Shown here: positions 1 to 8,608 of the stretch, piece after piece | How the letters are laid out: the number at the start of each line of letters is the position of its first letter | Position numbering within the stretch: position 1 is the stretch's first letter | Assembly: GCA_002690925.1 (NCBI GenBank) | Contig: NZGD01000276.1 | Span: forward strand, 1-47,268 | Direction of reading: 5' to 3' | Length of the DNA stretch: 47,268 nt | Source of the DNA: Rhodopirellula sp. | GTDB lineage: Bacteria > Planctomycetota > Planctomycetia > Pirellulales > Pirellulaceae | Made by a program: the position numbers and the translations under genes | The notes under the pieces: model-generated | What the model was told of the DNA's origin: nothing | The model's input: only the letters and a program-made list of their open reading frames with translations | Databases searched by the model: none

Positions 1-99
1 ACTGCAACCGCAGTGATTACGACCTTGCGCAGCAATGTAGAGACTACCGCAGAGCGTTTTGAGCGACTGACTGACAGCACGGCAAAGCTTGAAGGTGTG
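1..99. repeat. Left copy of 99-bp terminal direct repeat (assembly overlap)
   Basis: Bases 1-99 are identical to 47170-47268. The tape measure reading frame passes through the join without a break: 47170 is a codon start in the gene begun at 45883, and base 1 is a codon start in the gene ending at 1770. A repeat of exactly 99 bp inside a coding region is typical of a de Bruijn k-mer overlap in a circular contig. A biological terminal repeat is the less likely reading. Confidence 0.95.
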
Positions 100-1770
100 A
101 CTGACAGCGCCGTTGCAGTCATGGAGAGGCTATCACAGGCGATCGATGAGCGTGGTGAAAAGAGCCTCGCTGCGTCTGATAAGATCATTGCAGCCACGAT
201 CAATGAATTTGAGAGCAAGAAAAAGCTGGTAGAGCTCGAGCGCGTTCAAGAGCAAAAACTGCAGGCGGAACGAGTTCGAGAATTGAATGCTTTGAAAGAA
301 CGCCGTGATCTGATCGAAGGCGAACTTCAGGCAAATCTGGAAATATACCGTTCGGCTCGAGAAGGGTTGAACAGCGCGGGTATTGATCAGATCAACAAAG
401 CAATTTCGGACGCGCTTGTAGATGCAAATCAAGAAGCTGTAGAGCTTGATCGCAATATCAAAGGTCTAGAAGCTTCCATCTCTATCGCCGCCGACAGCAT
501 TCGTAAAAGCGGTGAAATCATCGGTACAACCTTTGATCCAACTGGACCGGTGGAATATTCTGCGCGCATAGACGCTGCGACTAAAAAAGTCACAGAGTTT
601 GTTGAAAAAAACATCACATCTGCAGAGCGACAGCAGCGGATAACTGAAGAACTGAGCAATGCGCGTGCGGTTCTTGTGGCTGAGTATGGCGAAGAAGCCG
701 AAATAGTGAACCGTCTTGATGAAGCCATGCGCCGCTTTCAGGGGGAATTGTCTAAGGCCACTGGCGAAACAGACGGGCTTACAAATGCAGCGATCCGTCT
801 TAACAACGCCCTGCAAAACATCGCAAACGCCAATCTTAACGTTCGAGATCAAATTGCGGTTGCTCGAGCCCGGTTGCAGGCTGCAGAACAAGGCGCTGAC
901 AGCGTCACGGTTAGCGCGGTAGGCGAGGCGCAGGAAGTCTCACAGAGGCTTCAAAAACTTGGAGCCACGCCTGATCGTATCAAACAGGCGTATGATCAAA
1001 CCTTGGAACTGAACAAAGAACTTGGTGAGACCAATCGCAAAGTCAATGAGGCCTTAAATCCGGCCACAGGTGGCTCGAGTGGCGGCGGCGGTGCTGGTAC
1101 ACCTGTGGCCGGTGAAATAGACGAGATAGAAAGAGAGGCTTTGGCTTTTGTGCAGTCTATGCAGACCCAGCAAGAGCGGTTGATCGATCAGACGTCGAGA
1201 CTGAAGGAAGTCAGGGCCAAGCTGGTACAGCAATTCGGTGAAGAGAGCACAGCTGTTCGGCAACTGGATGTAGCCATGGAGCGATTCAGGGAGACATCAT
1301 TCAACACTTTCGACGGCCTACTTGATCGCGCCACGCAGTTGGCCACAGAGGTTTCTTCAGTCACAGACTTTGTGAGCCAGTTGATCGCAGAGATGATCAG
1401 GCTGAACGGCGCAGATGCTTTCAAGTCGCTTTTCAGCGGCGGCGGCATCAGCGGCTTTCTGAACGAGTTGGTTGGGATCGGAACAGAGGCTGTATCAGGC
1501 ATCATCCTCAATGCGAGCGATGGGGGAGGTATTACCCCAACGATCAACACGCCAAATATTGAACCGGGTTCTTTGTCGCCAACGTTAAACAGCCAGCAGG
1601 TTGTGAACGTCACGCCACCAGCAGGTTTTCAGGCGCAAACACGTCAAAGCCAATCCGGCAGGCAGGTCGACATAGGCTTTACCAAAGCTGTTGTGTCAGC
1701 AATGGGCACGCAAACAGGAAAAGCTTCCATCACGAACAATTTTGGAATTTCGCAAACACCGAAGGGGTAG
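1..1770 (+). CDS. Tape measure protein, C-terminal part (continues from 45883..47268)
   Basis: This is the 3' part of the tail tape measure gene, which sets tail length and is ejected through the tail tube during infection. The frame is open from base 1 and joins the segment at 45883..47268 to give about 1018 residues. The visible part is dominated by long charged helices rich in E, K, R and Q, as expected of an extended coiled rod. A glycine-rich linker (SSGGGGAG) sits near 1075-1100, and the C-terminus is rich in N, T and P. Length and position, directly after the tail chaperone frames and before the small tail tip genes, fit a siphovirus tape measure. A GTG at 13 is an internal codon, not a start. 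Confidence 0.9.
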   Translation, partial: TATAVITTLRSNVETTAERFERLTDSTAKLEGVTDSAVAVMERLSQAIDERGEKSLAASDKIIAATINEFESKKKLVELERVQEQKLQAERVRELNALKERRDLIEGELQANLEIYRSAREGLNSAGIDQINKAISDALVDANQEAVELDRNIKGLEASISIAADSIRKSGEIIGTTFDPTGPVEYSARIDAATKKVTEFVEKNITSAERQQRITEELSNARAVLVAEYGEEAEIVNRLDEAMRRFQGELSKATGETDGLTNAAIRLNNALQNIANANLNVRDQIAVARARLQAAEQGADSVTVSAVGEAQEVSQRLQKLGATPDRIKQAYDQTLELNKELGETNRKVNEALNPATGGSSGGGGAGTPVAGEIDEIEREALAFVQSMQTQQERLIDQTSRLKEVRAKLVQQFGEESTAVRQLDVAMERFRETSFNTFDGLLDRATQLATEVSSVTDFVSQLIAEMIRLNGADAFKSLFSGGGISGFLNELVGIGTEAVSGIILNASDGGGITPTINTPNIEPGSLSPTLNSQQVVNVTPPAGFQAQTRQSQSGRQVDIGFTKAVVSAMGTQTGKASITNNFGISQTPKG

Positions 1771-1773
1771 AAT

Positions 1774-2142
1774 ATGTTCACTTGGCCGCCTTCGCTTCAT
1801 CAGGAGCCAGAAAGAAGTTCGGTTACAATATCGGGCGCACCTAACGCTATGGTTCGCACCGATTTCGATCGTGGGGCCGCTTTTCAAAGGCCGCTTACAT
1901 CTGGAAAGCCGAAACCTGCCACTATGCGCTTTCGGCCATTTTCGTCTGCACAAGTCGCTACGTTTGAGGATTTCTTCGAGCAAACACTTGGTATGGGTTC
2001 AAGCAAGTTTGAAATGCCTCACCCGTTCACAGGGCTGGTGCGAGTTTGGCGCTTTCGAGACGTGGAAAACCCGTATCAAATCGAACCGCTTGGACGCGCG
2101 CACTACACAGTTTCAGTGAACTTGGAGCTCTTTCCAGTATGA
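1774..2142 (+). CDS. Minor tail protein (lambda M-like position)
   Basis: A 122-residue protein starting at ATG three bases after the tape measure stop. It has no membrane segment or signal. It contains a compact mixed region around VRVWRFRDVENPYQIEP, and the C-terminus VSVNLELFPV looks like a beta-strand-rich tail tip fold. It sits where lambda has gpM: tape measure, this gene, a DUF1833-type gene, an NlpC/P60 gene, then the J-like hub. The order suggests a distal tail or tail tip component. The assignment rests on synteny and general appearance, because no diagnostic motif is visible. Its stop overlaps the next start as ATGA, implying translational coupling. Confidence 0.6.
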   Translation: MFTWPPSLHQEPERSSVTISGAPNAMVRTDFDRGAAFQRPLTSGKPKPATMRFRPFSSAQVATFEDFFEQTLGMGSSKFEMPHPFTGLVRVWRFRDVENPYQIEPLGRAHYTVSVNLELFPV

Positions 2143-2600
2143 CCCCGGAGTTCATTCAAGCGATCACCGGTACTGACACTTCCGAGGTCATTTTGCCGCT
2201 GATCAGCATCTCACACCCTGATCTGGCAGAGGATCTGCATTTTGTTGCTGATGAAGAGCCTATCGTGAGCCAGGGTGTCACTTACGACATCGGGGCTTTT
2301 GAAATCACATTGCCGGAAGAGGGCGATGACGCTTCGCCCACGTTGACTTGGGAAATAGAAAACGTGAGCTCAGACATTCTGGACAAACTGCGCGCGGTCG
2401 AAGGTTTTGCAGAATTTCAGATCAAGTATGTCATGAAATCCACGCCCGACATTGCAGAGGTTGGCCCCCTTGTCATGGAACTTCAAAACATCGCGTATGA
2501 TCGCTTAAAGATCAGCGGAACGTTGGGTATTGAGCCAGTGCTCGATATGCCCGGGTGTCAGTTCAAAATGGTCCCTTCACTCTTTCCGGGCATGTTCTGA
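2139..2600 (+). CDS. DUF1833-type tail tip protein
   Basis: A 153-residue acidic protein. The ATG at 2139 overlaps the upstream stop by four bases (ATGA), which decides this start over an in-frame codon at 2046. The opening (PEFIQAITGTDTSEVILPLI), the central VTYDIGAFEITLPEEG and the closing VLDMPGCQFKMVPSLFPGMF are typical of the DUF1833 family. That family lies between the tape measure and NlpC/P60 genes in many alphaproteobacterial siphophages and corresponds in position to lambda gpL. The role is likely structural at the tail tip, joining the tail tube to the hub. Family knowledge gives position only; no biochemical role is established. Confidence 0.72.
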   Translation: MTPEFIQAITGTDTSEVILPLISISHPDLAEDLHFVADEEPIVSQGVTYDIGAFEITLPEEGDDASPTLTWEIENVSSDILDKLRAVEGFAEFQIKYVMKSTPDIAEVGPLVMELQNIAYDRLKISGTLGIEPVLDMPGCQFKMVPSLFPGMF

Positions 2601-2603
2601 AAC

Positions 2604-2969
2604 GTGTGGGCTAATCATTGGGTGGGAAAGCGGTACGAAAAGGCAGGCCGCGGTCCAGATGCTTACGATTGCTTTGGTCTGTTTATGGACGTCCAGCAAA
2701 ACGTGTTTGATGTCTTTGTGCCCGATGTTTTGGGTGACGAATACCGCGCGGCAATCGAACTTCAAAGAGCGAATTGGCGTCAGTGTGAAGCAGCGATCGA
2801 AGGAGATGCAATCCTGTTTCGAATTGGCTCACGTGATCTGCACATTGGCGTAGCGCTGAATAACAAAGACATGCTGCATGCCCATCATACGGGCGGCGTT
2901 TGTGTAGAGCCATGGAACCACATTTTGTGGAAAAAGCGCGTATTGGGAATTTTCCGACATGACAAATGA
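2604..2969 (+). CDS. NlpC/P60-type tail peptidase (lambda K-like)
   Basis: A 121-residue protein read from GTG at 2604, three bases after the upstream stop. The papain-like NlpC/P60 signature is visible: catalytic Cys23 in YDCFG, His80 in DLHIGV and a third polar residue in MLHAHH (His92). Enzymes of this type cut peptide bonds in peptidoglycan. As a tail tip component next to the J-like hub it probably opens the cell wall locally during DNA entry. It lacks the extra N-terminal JAB/MPN domain of full-length lambda gpK, so it is the short form common in alphaproteobacterial phages and gene transfer agents. It overlaps the next gene by 11 bases. Confidence 0.82.
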   Translation: MWANHWVGKRYEKAGRGPDAYDCFGLFMDVQQNVFDVFVPDVLGDEYRAAIELQRANWRQCEAAIEGDAILFRIGSRDLHIGVALNNKDMLHAHHTGGVCVEPWNHILWKKRVLGIFRHDK

Positions 2970-5900
2970 AGTTCAGATCATTGCATACAAGACGCCGTTG
3001 CTTGGTGATCATCGGTGCTTTGGCCTTCCTTCAGGGAAAAGCGTTGCGGAAATCATTTTTGATGAAGGATACCCAATCTCAAGTGTCGGCACGCTTCAGG
3101 TTTCGTTGGCTAATAACGAGAAGATTACAGAGGTGCCGCGCGATTGCTGGATGACGCTCAAGCCAAAATCCGGGTCGACGATGGTTATCGCGCCCAAAGC
3201 GGAAGGGGCGTTCTTTGCACCCATCCTTGGCGCCATTTCGCAAGTCGCGTCACCGTATATTGCAGGGCAAATATTGGGAGCCGGCGCTTCGAAGCTTGCT
3301 CTTAAACTGGCGACAACAGCAATCTCGATCGTCTTCAGTCTGGCGGTCAATGCGCTTGTAAAGCCTCCCGTGCAATCCGGCGTAGCAGGTGATCCGGCTT
3401 TCACAATAACGGGCGTTCAAAACGGCTTTACACCTTTCGGCACAGTTCCGCAGGTCTGGGGGCGTCACTTGATGTTTCCGACGCTTTCAGCAACGGGTTA
3501 CACCGAGCTTGATGGCGAGGACGTATATTATCGCGGCCGAATGACTTTCGGTGTGGGGCCAGATATCTCTTTGGAGCAGCTGCGCATAGGCACCACACCA
3601 ATCTCTGAATTCAGCGACATAGAGATTGAATTCAGGAACGTGAACCAAAGCCTGACAGAGCAAGACATTCCCGAGTTGGAAGATATGGATGTCACCTGGC
3701 TCTACGGCGACGACAGAATGCAGTTGTATCCAGACGACATCACTGAGGATGTCTACCGGGTCTTGCTTGAAGAGGGCAATGACGTCACGCGCTTTACGCG
3801 CCCTGATACAAAGCGTGCATCGATCGACATCTCATTTGATGCTTTGGGCACTCGAGACGACAAAGGGCGCAATGTTTCGCTCAGCGTGACTGTGCAGTAC
3901 CAATATCGCCGTGCAGGTGCTAGCAGCTGGATCAGCGCGGGCACGCGCACGTTTAGCGGATCTGATCAGCGCTTTCGTCGTTTTGTGAAAGACATCACGT
4001 TCCCAGACAAAGACACTTGGGAAATATCGGTCACACGCACCAATGAAGATCGTGGCATTGATACTCACTACGACGATGCGTATCTCACGGCCATCAGGAG
4101 CACCACGGGCGATAGGCTTCAGAGCCACCCTGACCTTTGTGAAATCGCGTTTCGCATGCGCGCCACCGATCAATTGAACGGACAAATAGACAGCCTCAAT
4201 GCGATTGTTAACCGCTTGCTGCCCGTGTGGAATGGATCAAGCTTTTCAAGCCCGCAGAAAACGCGCCACGTTGCTGACATTATGGTGCATATGTTGCGCG
4301 GTGCTGGCATGAAACGCCCGGTAGACAATGCTCGAATTGATCTCGATGCTTTCCTTGCCTATCGCTCTGAAGAGCCACATTGGACCTTTGACATAGTTTA
4401 TGACGGTCCAATCACGGTTCGAGACATGATGGATCAAGCCGCGGCAGCGGGCCGCGTCAGGCGGTCGATCACAGAGGTTAAGCATTCTTTGGTGCGTGAT
4501 GGCTCTAAAGGCGCAGTAAGGGCCGCTTTCAGCCCGCACAACACATGGGGATTTTCCGGCCGCAAGGAATACACAAAAGAGATCCACGGATTAAAGGTCG
4601 CTTTTATCTCTGAAGCACAGGACTTTCAGCAAGATGAGGCAATTGTCTATGCGGACGGATACAACGCGGGCAACGCGACAGAGTTCGAGGACTTGCCGCT
4701 CACAGGTGTAGTTGTCGCAAGTAGCGAGACTGAGCTTGGGAATGTGTATCGTCTTGCACGCTATCACATGGCAGTGGCAAAACTGCGTCCAGAGACATTC
4801 GAATTCTTCGCGGGCCCTGATCACCTTGTGGCGAATGTCGGTGACAAGATTGTCATGAGCCACGATGTGACTAAATGGGCAATTGGTTCAGCGCGCATTG
4901 CGGATCTGGTAGATGACGGATTGCAGGTCACGTCTATTCTGACTGATGAAATCTTCGACTTAGACACTTCGATTGCGTATGCTCTTCGCGTGCGAGATCA
5001 GTTGAACCAAACAATCTTGCTCGAGGTTCTACTCAACCCATCCAACGGCAGAGAGTTTTTCGTCCAGCCTGAAACACCTCTTGGAATCGGTGAAGTCAAC
5101 ATCTCCGACATGGTTCTGGTAGAAGAGGTCGGCACAAGCAGTCAGGAGCTCATAATAACCTCACGGGTTCCCAATGCCGATCTGACATCATTGATAACAG
5201 CAGTTCCAGCTGCACCAGAAGTCTTGGATGCTGAAACGGGCGTGATACCGGATTACAACCCCAACATCACCAAAGCTGCGCGCCGCACTGTGTATGGCCC
5301 TGCAACGCCGGAAATTCTGTCAGCTGTAAGCGACGAAACAACCATGATCTACGAGAAGGACGGGACTGTGTCTCCTGTTCTCGAGGTCACAGTGAAGCAA
5401 GACCCGGAGCAAGTTCAAGCGGGTACAATGGTTGCTCTAAGATGGCGAGAGAAAGCCGCGGGCGCGCTTTGGAGTACAACCGCGTTTGCGCCGCTGAATG
5501 GTGAACCACTGAAAACCGACAGGCTTTTAGAAAGTGTGGTCTATGAATACCAAATACTTCCTGTTTCGAACCTTGGCCGATCGGGTCCACCCACCGCAGT
5601 TCGTGACGTCACTGCAAAAGCAATTACAGCAGCGCCGCCGAAAGTCGAAGGTCTTGCGCCGTCTATCTCAGACACAGAAATCACGTGGACATGGGAACCG
5701 CTGACGGTCAGAGACATCAAAGAGTACATCATTCGTTACGCAAGTTCGACTTCATCGAACTGGAATTCTTCGACGCTGGTTTCTACAGTTGCACACCCAA
5801 GCTCTTCTGTGACAACGCCTTTGCGCGCTGGTCGATATTTCATCAGAGCTCGAGACTATAGCGATCAGATATCTCAACAATCAGAGATAGTCGACGTGAG

Positions 5901-6636
5901 CGCCGACAATCTGAAAAAGATCAATATCGTTTCAGAGCTCGAGGTGTCACCAGTCTTTTCTGGAACTACGGACAATCTTGAGGTTGTCGGGAATTTCTTG
6001 CGTTTATCGAAAGATGCAAACGGTGATTTCAATACTGAGGGTCGACTGGATAGTGATCAGGTTGTGGATCTGGGCGAGGTCTTTACCTGCACCTTGAAGG
6101 GCGAATACGAAGCCAGCACAGACAACAGCACTGTTTTCATGTCCGACTGGACATCTCTCTCAGATGTTCTCACCCTGGCGTTGCCAGAAATCCAGAATGG
6201 TTCAATTCAAGTTTTGTTCAGGCTTACAGAGGACGAGCCCGGTGCGCCGGGGGCAGTGTGGACGGATTGGACGCCGATACTTGTAAGCACAGTGACAGGT
6301 CGCGCATTTCAATTCGCGATCGTATTGAAGACAACGGATGTGAGTTCTTCCCCGCTTGTGGTTTCGTGCAAATTCATTTTGGACATGCCCGACAGGTCGG
6401 AGTATGGGCAAAACGTCACAGTTCCATTGGGCGGCGTGCAGATCACATATGACACGCCGTTCAGGGAGCCCCCATCATTTGTTACACTGGATAAACCAAA
6501 CCTTCCGACAGACAGGTTGGTCACAACAAATGAAACGAATTCAGGCGTATATGTTGAGTTTCTTGATGATGTCGACGCAACGACGTTTGGAGAAATCAAC
6601 TGGCAGGCTCAAGGCTATGGAAGGCAGAAGGTATGA
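2959..6636 (+). CDS. Tail tip hub / host specificity protein (lambda J-like)
   Basis: A 1225-residue protein starting at ATG 2959 inside the end of the peptidase gene. A hydrophobic, Ala/Gly/Leu-rich stretch at about residues 91-135 is typical of the N-terminal part of J-like central tail hubs. The middle (about 150-700) resembles the beta-rich hub domains of phage tail proteins. A fibronectin type III-like module is seen at about 890-985, and the C-terminal 200 residues are beta-rich and probably face the receptor. The protein would cap the tail tube, bind the cell surface and trigger ejection. Size, place after the NlpC/P60 gene and FnIII content all agree; receptor specificity cannot be read from the sequence. 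Confidence 0.85.
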   Translation: MTNEVQIIAYKTPLLGDHRCFGLPSGKSVAEIIFDEGYPISSVGTLQVSLANNEKITEVPRDCWMTLKPKSGSTMVIAPKAEGAFFAPILGAISQVASPYIAGQILGAGASKLALKLATTAISIVFSLAVNALVKPPVQSGVAGDPAFTITGVQNGFTPFGTVPQVWGRHLMFPTLSATGYTELDGEDVYYRGRMTFGVGPDISLEQLRIGTTPISEFSDIEIEFRNVNQSLTEQDIPELEDMDVTWLYGDDRMQLYPDDITEDVYRVLLEEGNDVTRFTRPDTKRASIDISFDALGTRDDKGRNVSLSVTVQYQYRRAGASSWISAGTRTFSGSDQRFRRFVKDITFPDKDTWEISVTRTNEDRGIDTHYDDAYLTAIRSTTGDRLQSHPDLCEIAFRMRATDQLNGQIDSLNAIVNRLLPVWNGSSFSSPQKTRHVADIMVHMLRGAGMKRPVDNARIDLDAFLAYRSEEPHWTFDIVYDGPITVRDMMDQAAAAGRVRRSITEVKHSLVRDGSKGAVRAAFSPHNTWGFSGRKEYTKEIHGLKVAFISEAQDFQQDEAIVYADGYNAGNATEFEDLPLTGVVVASSETELGNVYRLARYHMAVAKLRPETFEFFAGPDHLVANVGDKIVMSHDVTKWAIGSARIADLVDDGLQVTSILTDEIFDLDTSIAYALRVRDQLNQTILLEVLLNPSNGREFFVQPETPLGIGEVNISDMVLVEEVGTSSQELIITSRVPNADLTSLITAVPAAPEVLDAETGVIPDYNPNITKAARRTVYGPATPEILSAVSDETTMIYEKDGTVSPVLEVTVKQDPEQVQAGTMVALRWREKAAGALWSTTAFAPLNGEPLKTDRLLESVVYEYQILPVSNLGRSGPPTAVRDVTAKAITAAPPKVEGLAPSISDTEITWTWEPLTVRDIKEYIIRYASSTSSNWNSSTLVSTVAHPSSSVTTPLRAGRYFIRARDYSDQISQQSEIVDVSADNLKKINIVSELEVSPVFSGTTDNLEVVGNFLRLSKDANGDFNTEGRLDSDQVVDLGEVFTCTLKGEYEASTDNSTVFMSDWTSLSDVLTLALPEIQNGSIQVLFRLTEDEPGAPGAVWTDWTPILVSTVTGRAFQFAIVLKTTDVSSSPLVVSCKFILDMPDRSEYGQNVTVPLGGVQITYDTPFREPPSFVTLDKPNLPTDRLVTTNETNSGVYVEFLDDVDATTFGEINWQAQGYGRQKV

Positions 6637-7778
6637 CGCAGTACAACGGTCTCAATGATGACGGCGATTTCGACATTGTTCCAGCGAGTACAAACGGCGA
6701 TCAATTGGCCAATAAAATTCTCGATCCGCTGGTACAGGATCTTAAGTCTTCGAGTTATGGCTTGGCAATTCCACCGGGATCAACTCGCGGCAACATCTGG
6801 GCGTTGGATACGGAAACAGACATTGACGAGATCCACTACACCACAGGTGCAGGAATCAGCGTCAAGGTTGGTGAGGTTGATACCGTTAGCGGTGTATTCA
6901 CGCCAATGCTGCCCGCACCTGTCAGTCTATCCGCATTGACGCCAATTGATTTGGAGCACACGGGTTCCGATGTTTGGGTCAAGCTTACAGCCAACAAGGG
7001 TGGAGCCGGCGAACTTGAGAGATACGTTGGCTTAAATGTCGATGGCCGTCTCTATGTCAATGACAGCCCCACGATCGTCGGAGCGAGGAAATTATTGCAA
7101 AGCGATACGCTGACGGAAGATCAGGTCGTGGATCGAAACACTGACCAAACGATTGGCGGCACGAAGACTTGGTTTGGCTCTCAGATGCTCGAAGCGCTTT
7201 TGACGCTTTCAAGGCCATCCGGGGAGCAAATGAAAATCGGTTATGACACCGGCATATTCATGGACCCATATCTGTCTTTCTACAACGGTAAGACCACAAG
7301 AACCGCATTCATCCAATCACAAGACGATCACATGCAAATCAAGTCTGAAGAAGGCGGTGATTTGAAAATATACGGTTCAAAAGACGCGCGGCTGAATAAT
7401 GAGCGAATGGTGCTGGGCGATGACGAAAGCATCGTTAAAGCAAATCAATTGATTGCTTGGGTCGCCTTCGAGCCATTGGGGACACTATCAATTCGCAACA
7501 GTTACAACGTTTCATCTGTCACGGATGTTGGCACAGGTATCTATCAGGTGAACATTGCTGACAATGCGCCGAACGACGAATACGCGGTCGTGGTCTCAAC
7601 CGCGGGGGACCGTCTCAGCCCTGCAGTCAACGGCAACCGTGTGATCGGGAGTGTCTACAACAATGGCAGCGGAATCAGCGTCAAGACAACTGGCGCAGTG
7701 CGCGTGTGTGCAGTCTTGGGCGCAACAGGCACTTACGTTGATCCCGATGAGGTCTACGTTTTGATTTTAGGGAGCTAA
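6633..7778 (+). CDS. Putative tail fibre / tip accessory protein
   Basis: A 381-residue protein coupled to the hub gene by an ATGA overlap. The N-terminal half is rich in short beta segments. A TDQTIGGTKTWFGSQ segment near residues 168-182 resembles the repeats found in fibre and baseplate trimers that display variable tips. The C-terminal 120 residues are Gly/Ser/Val-rich and end in VYVLILGS, which looks like a compact beta domain. No enzyme motif or membrane segment is seen. Its place between the hub and a small accessory gene suggests a side or central fibre. The link to host binding is inferred from position and composition. Confidence 0.6.
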   Translation: MTQYNGLNDDGDFDIVPASTNGDQLANKILDPLVQDLKSSSYGLAIPPGSTRGNIWALDTETDIDEIHYTTGAGISVKVGEVDTVSGVFTPMLPAPVSLSALTPIDLEHTGSDVWVKLTANKGGAGELERYVGLNVDGRLYVNDSPTIVGARKLLQSDTLTEDQVVDRNTDQTIGGTKTWFGSQMLEALLTLSRPSGEQMKIGYDTGIFMDPYLSFYNGKTTRTAFIQSQDDHMQIKSEEGGDLKIYGSKDARLNNERMVLGDDESIVKANQLIAWVAFEPLGTLSIRNSYNVSSVTDVGTGIYQVNIADNAPNDEYAVVVSTAGDRLSPAVNGNRVIGSVYNNGSGISVKTTGAVRVCAVLGATGTYVDPDEVYVLILGS

Positions 7779-7780
7779 AT

Positions 7781-8272
7781 ATGGCAACAGTCGCTTTGTA
7801 TGAAGAGGACGGTATGGTTTTAGTGAACTATGGCGCGGACCCGGCCATAGGAATACCGGACGGCACAACTTATCATCTTGTGGATCAGTCGACACTTCCA
7901 AGCCGCGACACAAGAAATTTTTGGCTCTTGGATGAGAACGGCGTTGTCACGGTCGACAACGATGCGCGCCTTGATCATTTGCGTGAAATAGCAGAAATGC
8001 CAAAACCGGATTTCTGTAAGGCTGTTAGAGATGCTGGAATACTTTCGCCAGAAGATGCTGCGATCGCGGCCAATGGGGGCTGGCCAGCTGCGTTCGACGG
8101 GTTTTTGTCTGGCATGACAGAAGCAGAGCAATCCGATGCGCGTATTGATTGGTCTGGCGCTGTTATGATCAGTTACTCGGATGAGTTACTCCAAGACATC
8201 GCTTTGAACGTATCTTCAGGTAACGCAGCAGCGGCAACAGCTTTGCTCGATACAATCTACAATATCACCTGA
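7781..8272 (+). CDS. Unknown protein in tail fibre cluster (possible fibre chaperone)
   Basis: A 163-residue acidic protein starting two bases after the fibre gene, behind GGGAGCTAAAT as a plausible ribosome site. The N-terminal 65 residues are beta-rich. The C-terminal 95 residues are helical with an Ala-rich end, a layout shared by many short fibre assembly chaperones. I do not recognise a family. Gene order (fibre, then small acidic gene) fits a chaperone or tip accessory, but the sequence itself does not prove it. Confidence 0.45.
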   Translation: MATVALYEEDGMVLVNYGADPAIGIPDGTTYHLVDQSTLPSRDTRNFWLLDENGVVTVDNDARLDHLREIAEMPKPDFCKAVRDAGILSPEDAAIAANGGWPAAFDGFLSGMTEAEQSDARIDWSGAVMISYSDELLQDIALNVSSGNAAAATALLDTIYNIT

Positions 8273-8290
8273 CTGTCATCGAAAAACTTT

Positions 8291-8320
8291 GATCGAACCT
8301 CGGCCCTTTGGGGTCTTTTT
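8291..8320 (+). terminator. Weak terminator-like element between tail genes
   Basis: A short imperfect stem (CCC/GGG with a TTT loop, or ACCTC paired with GGGGT) is followed by TTTTT at 8316-8320. It could partly uncouple the tailspike pair from the upstream tail genes. The stem is short, so this is tentative. Confidence 0.35.
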
Positions 8321-8337
8321 GGCATGGAGCTCACAAA

Positions 8338-8607
8338 ATGGCACAACATCAAGATTACTCACCTTCAACCGACGCTTACATCGCCCTGGCATCAGGACCG
8401 GGTGAGGTACAGGTTTCGGCACGTGGTGGACAGGCGGAACTGAGAGTTCGGGACACACTGCCACCTGTTGGTCGCTATGGTGAAATCCTTCGCGATGGTG
8501 GGTCGAAAGCCATGTATCTGGAAGCCGGAGAAACCCTTTATGGCAAGGGCGGCGCTACAGTTTTAATTGTAGTCGCTGATAATCCAGCAGCAGGCGGAAC
8601 CGTTTGA
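8338..8607 (+). CDS. Small unknown protein upstream of tailspike
   Basis: An 89-residue protein starting at ATG 8338, behind GGAG eight bases upstream. An in-frame TTG at 8308 would add ten residues, but it lies inside the terminator-like stem and has no ribosome site. The protein is Gly/Ala/Val-rich with regular alternating hydrophobic residues (VQVSARGGQAELRVRD; ATVLIVVADNP), so it is probably a small beta protein. Two bases separate it from the tailspike gene. That suggests a virion accessory, such as an adaptor joining the tailspike to the tail, or a head decoration-like protein. I do not recognise a family. Confidence 0.55.
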   Translation: MAQHQDYSPSTDAYIALASGPGEVQVSARGGQAELRVRDTLPPVGRYGEILRDGGSKAMYLEAGETLYGKGGATVLIVVADNPAAGGTV

Positions 8608-8608
8608 A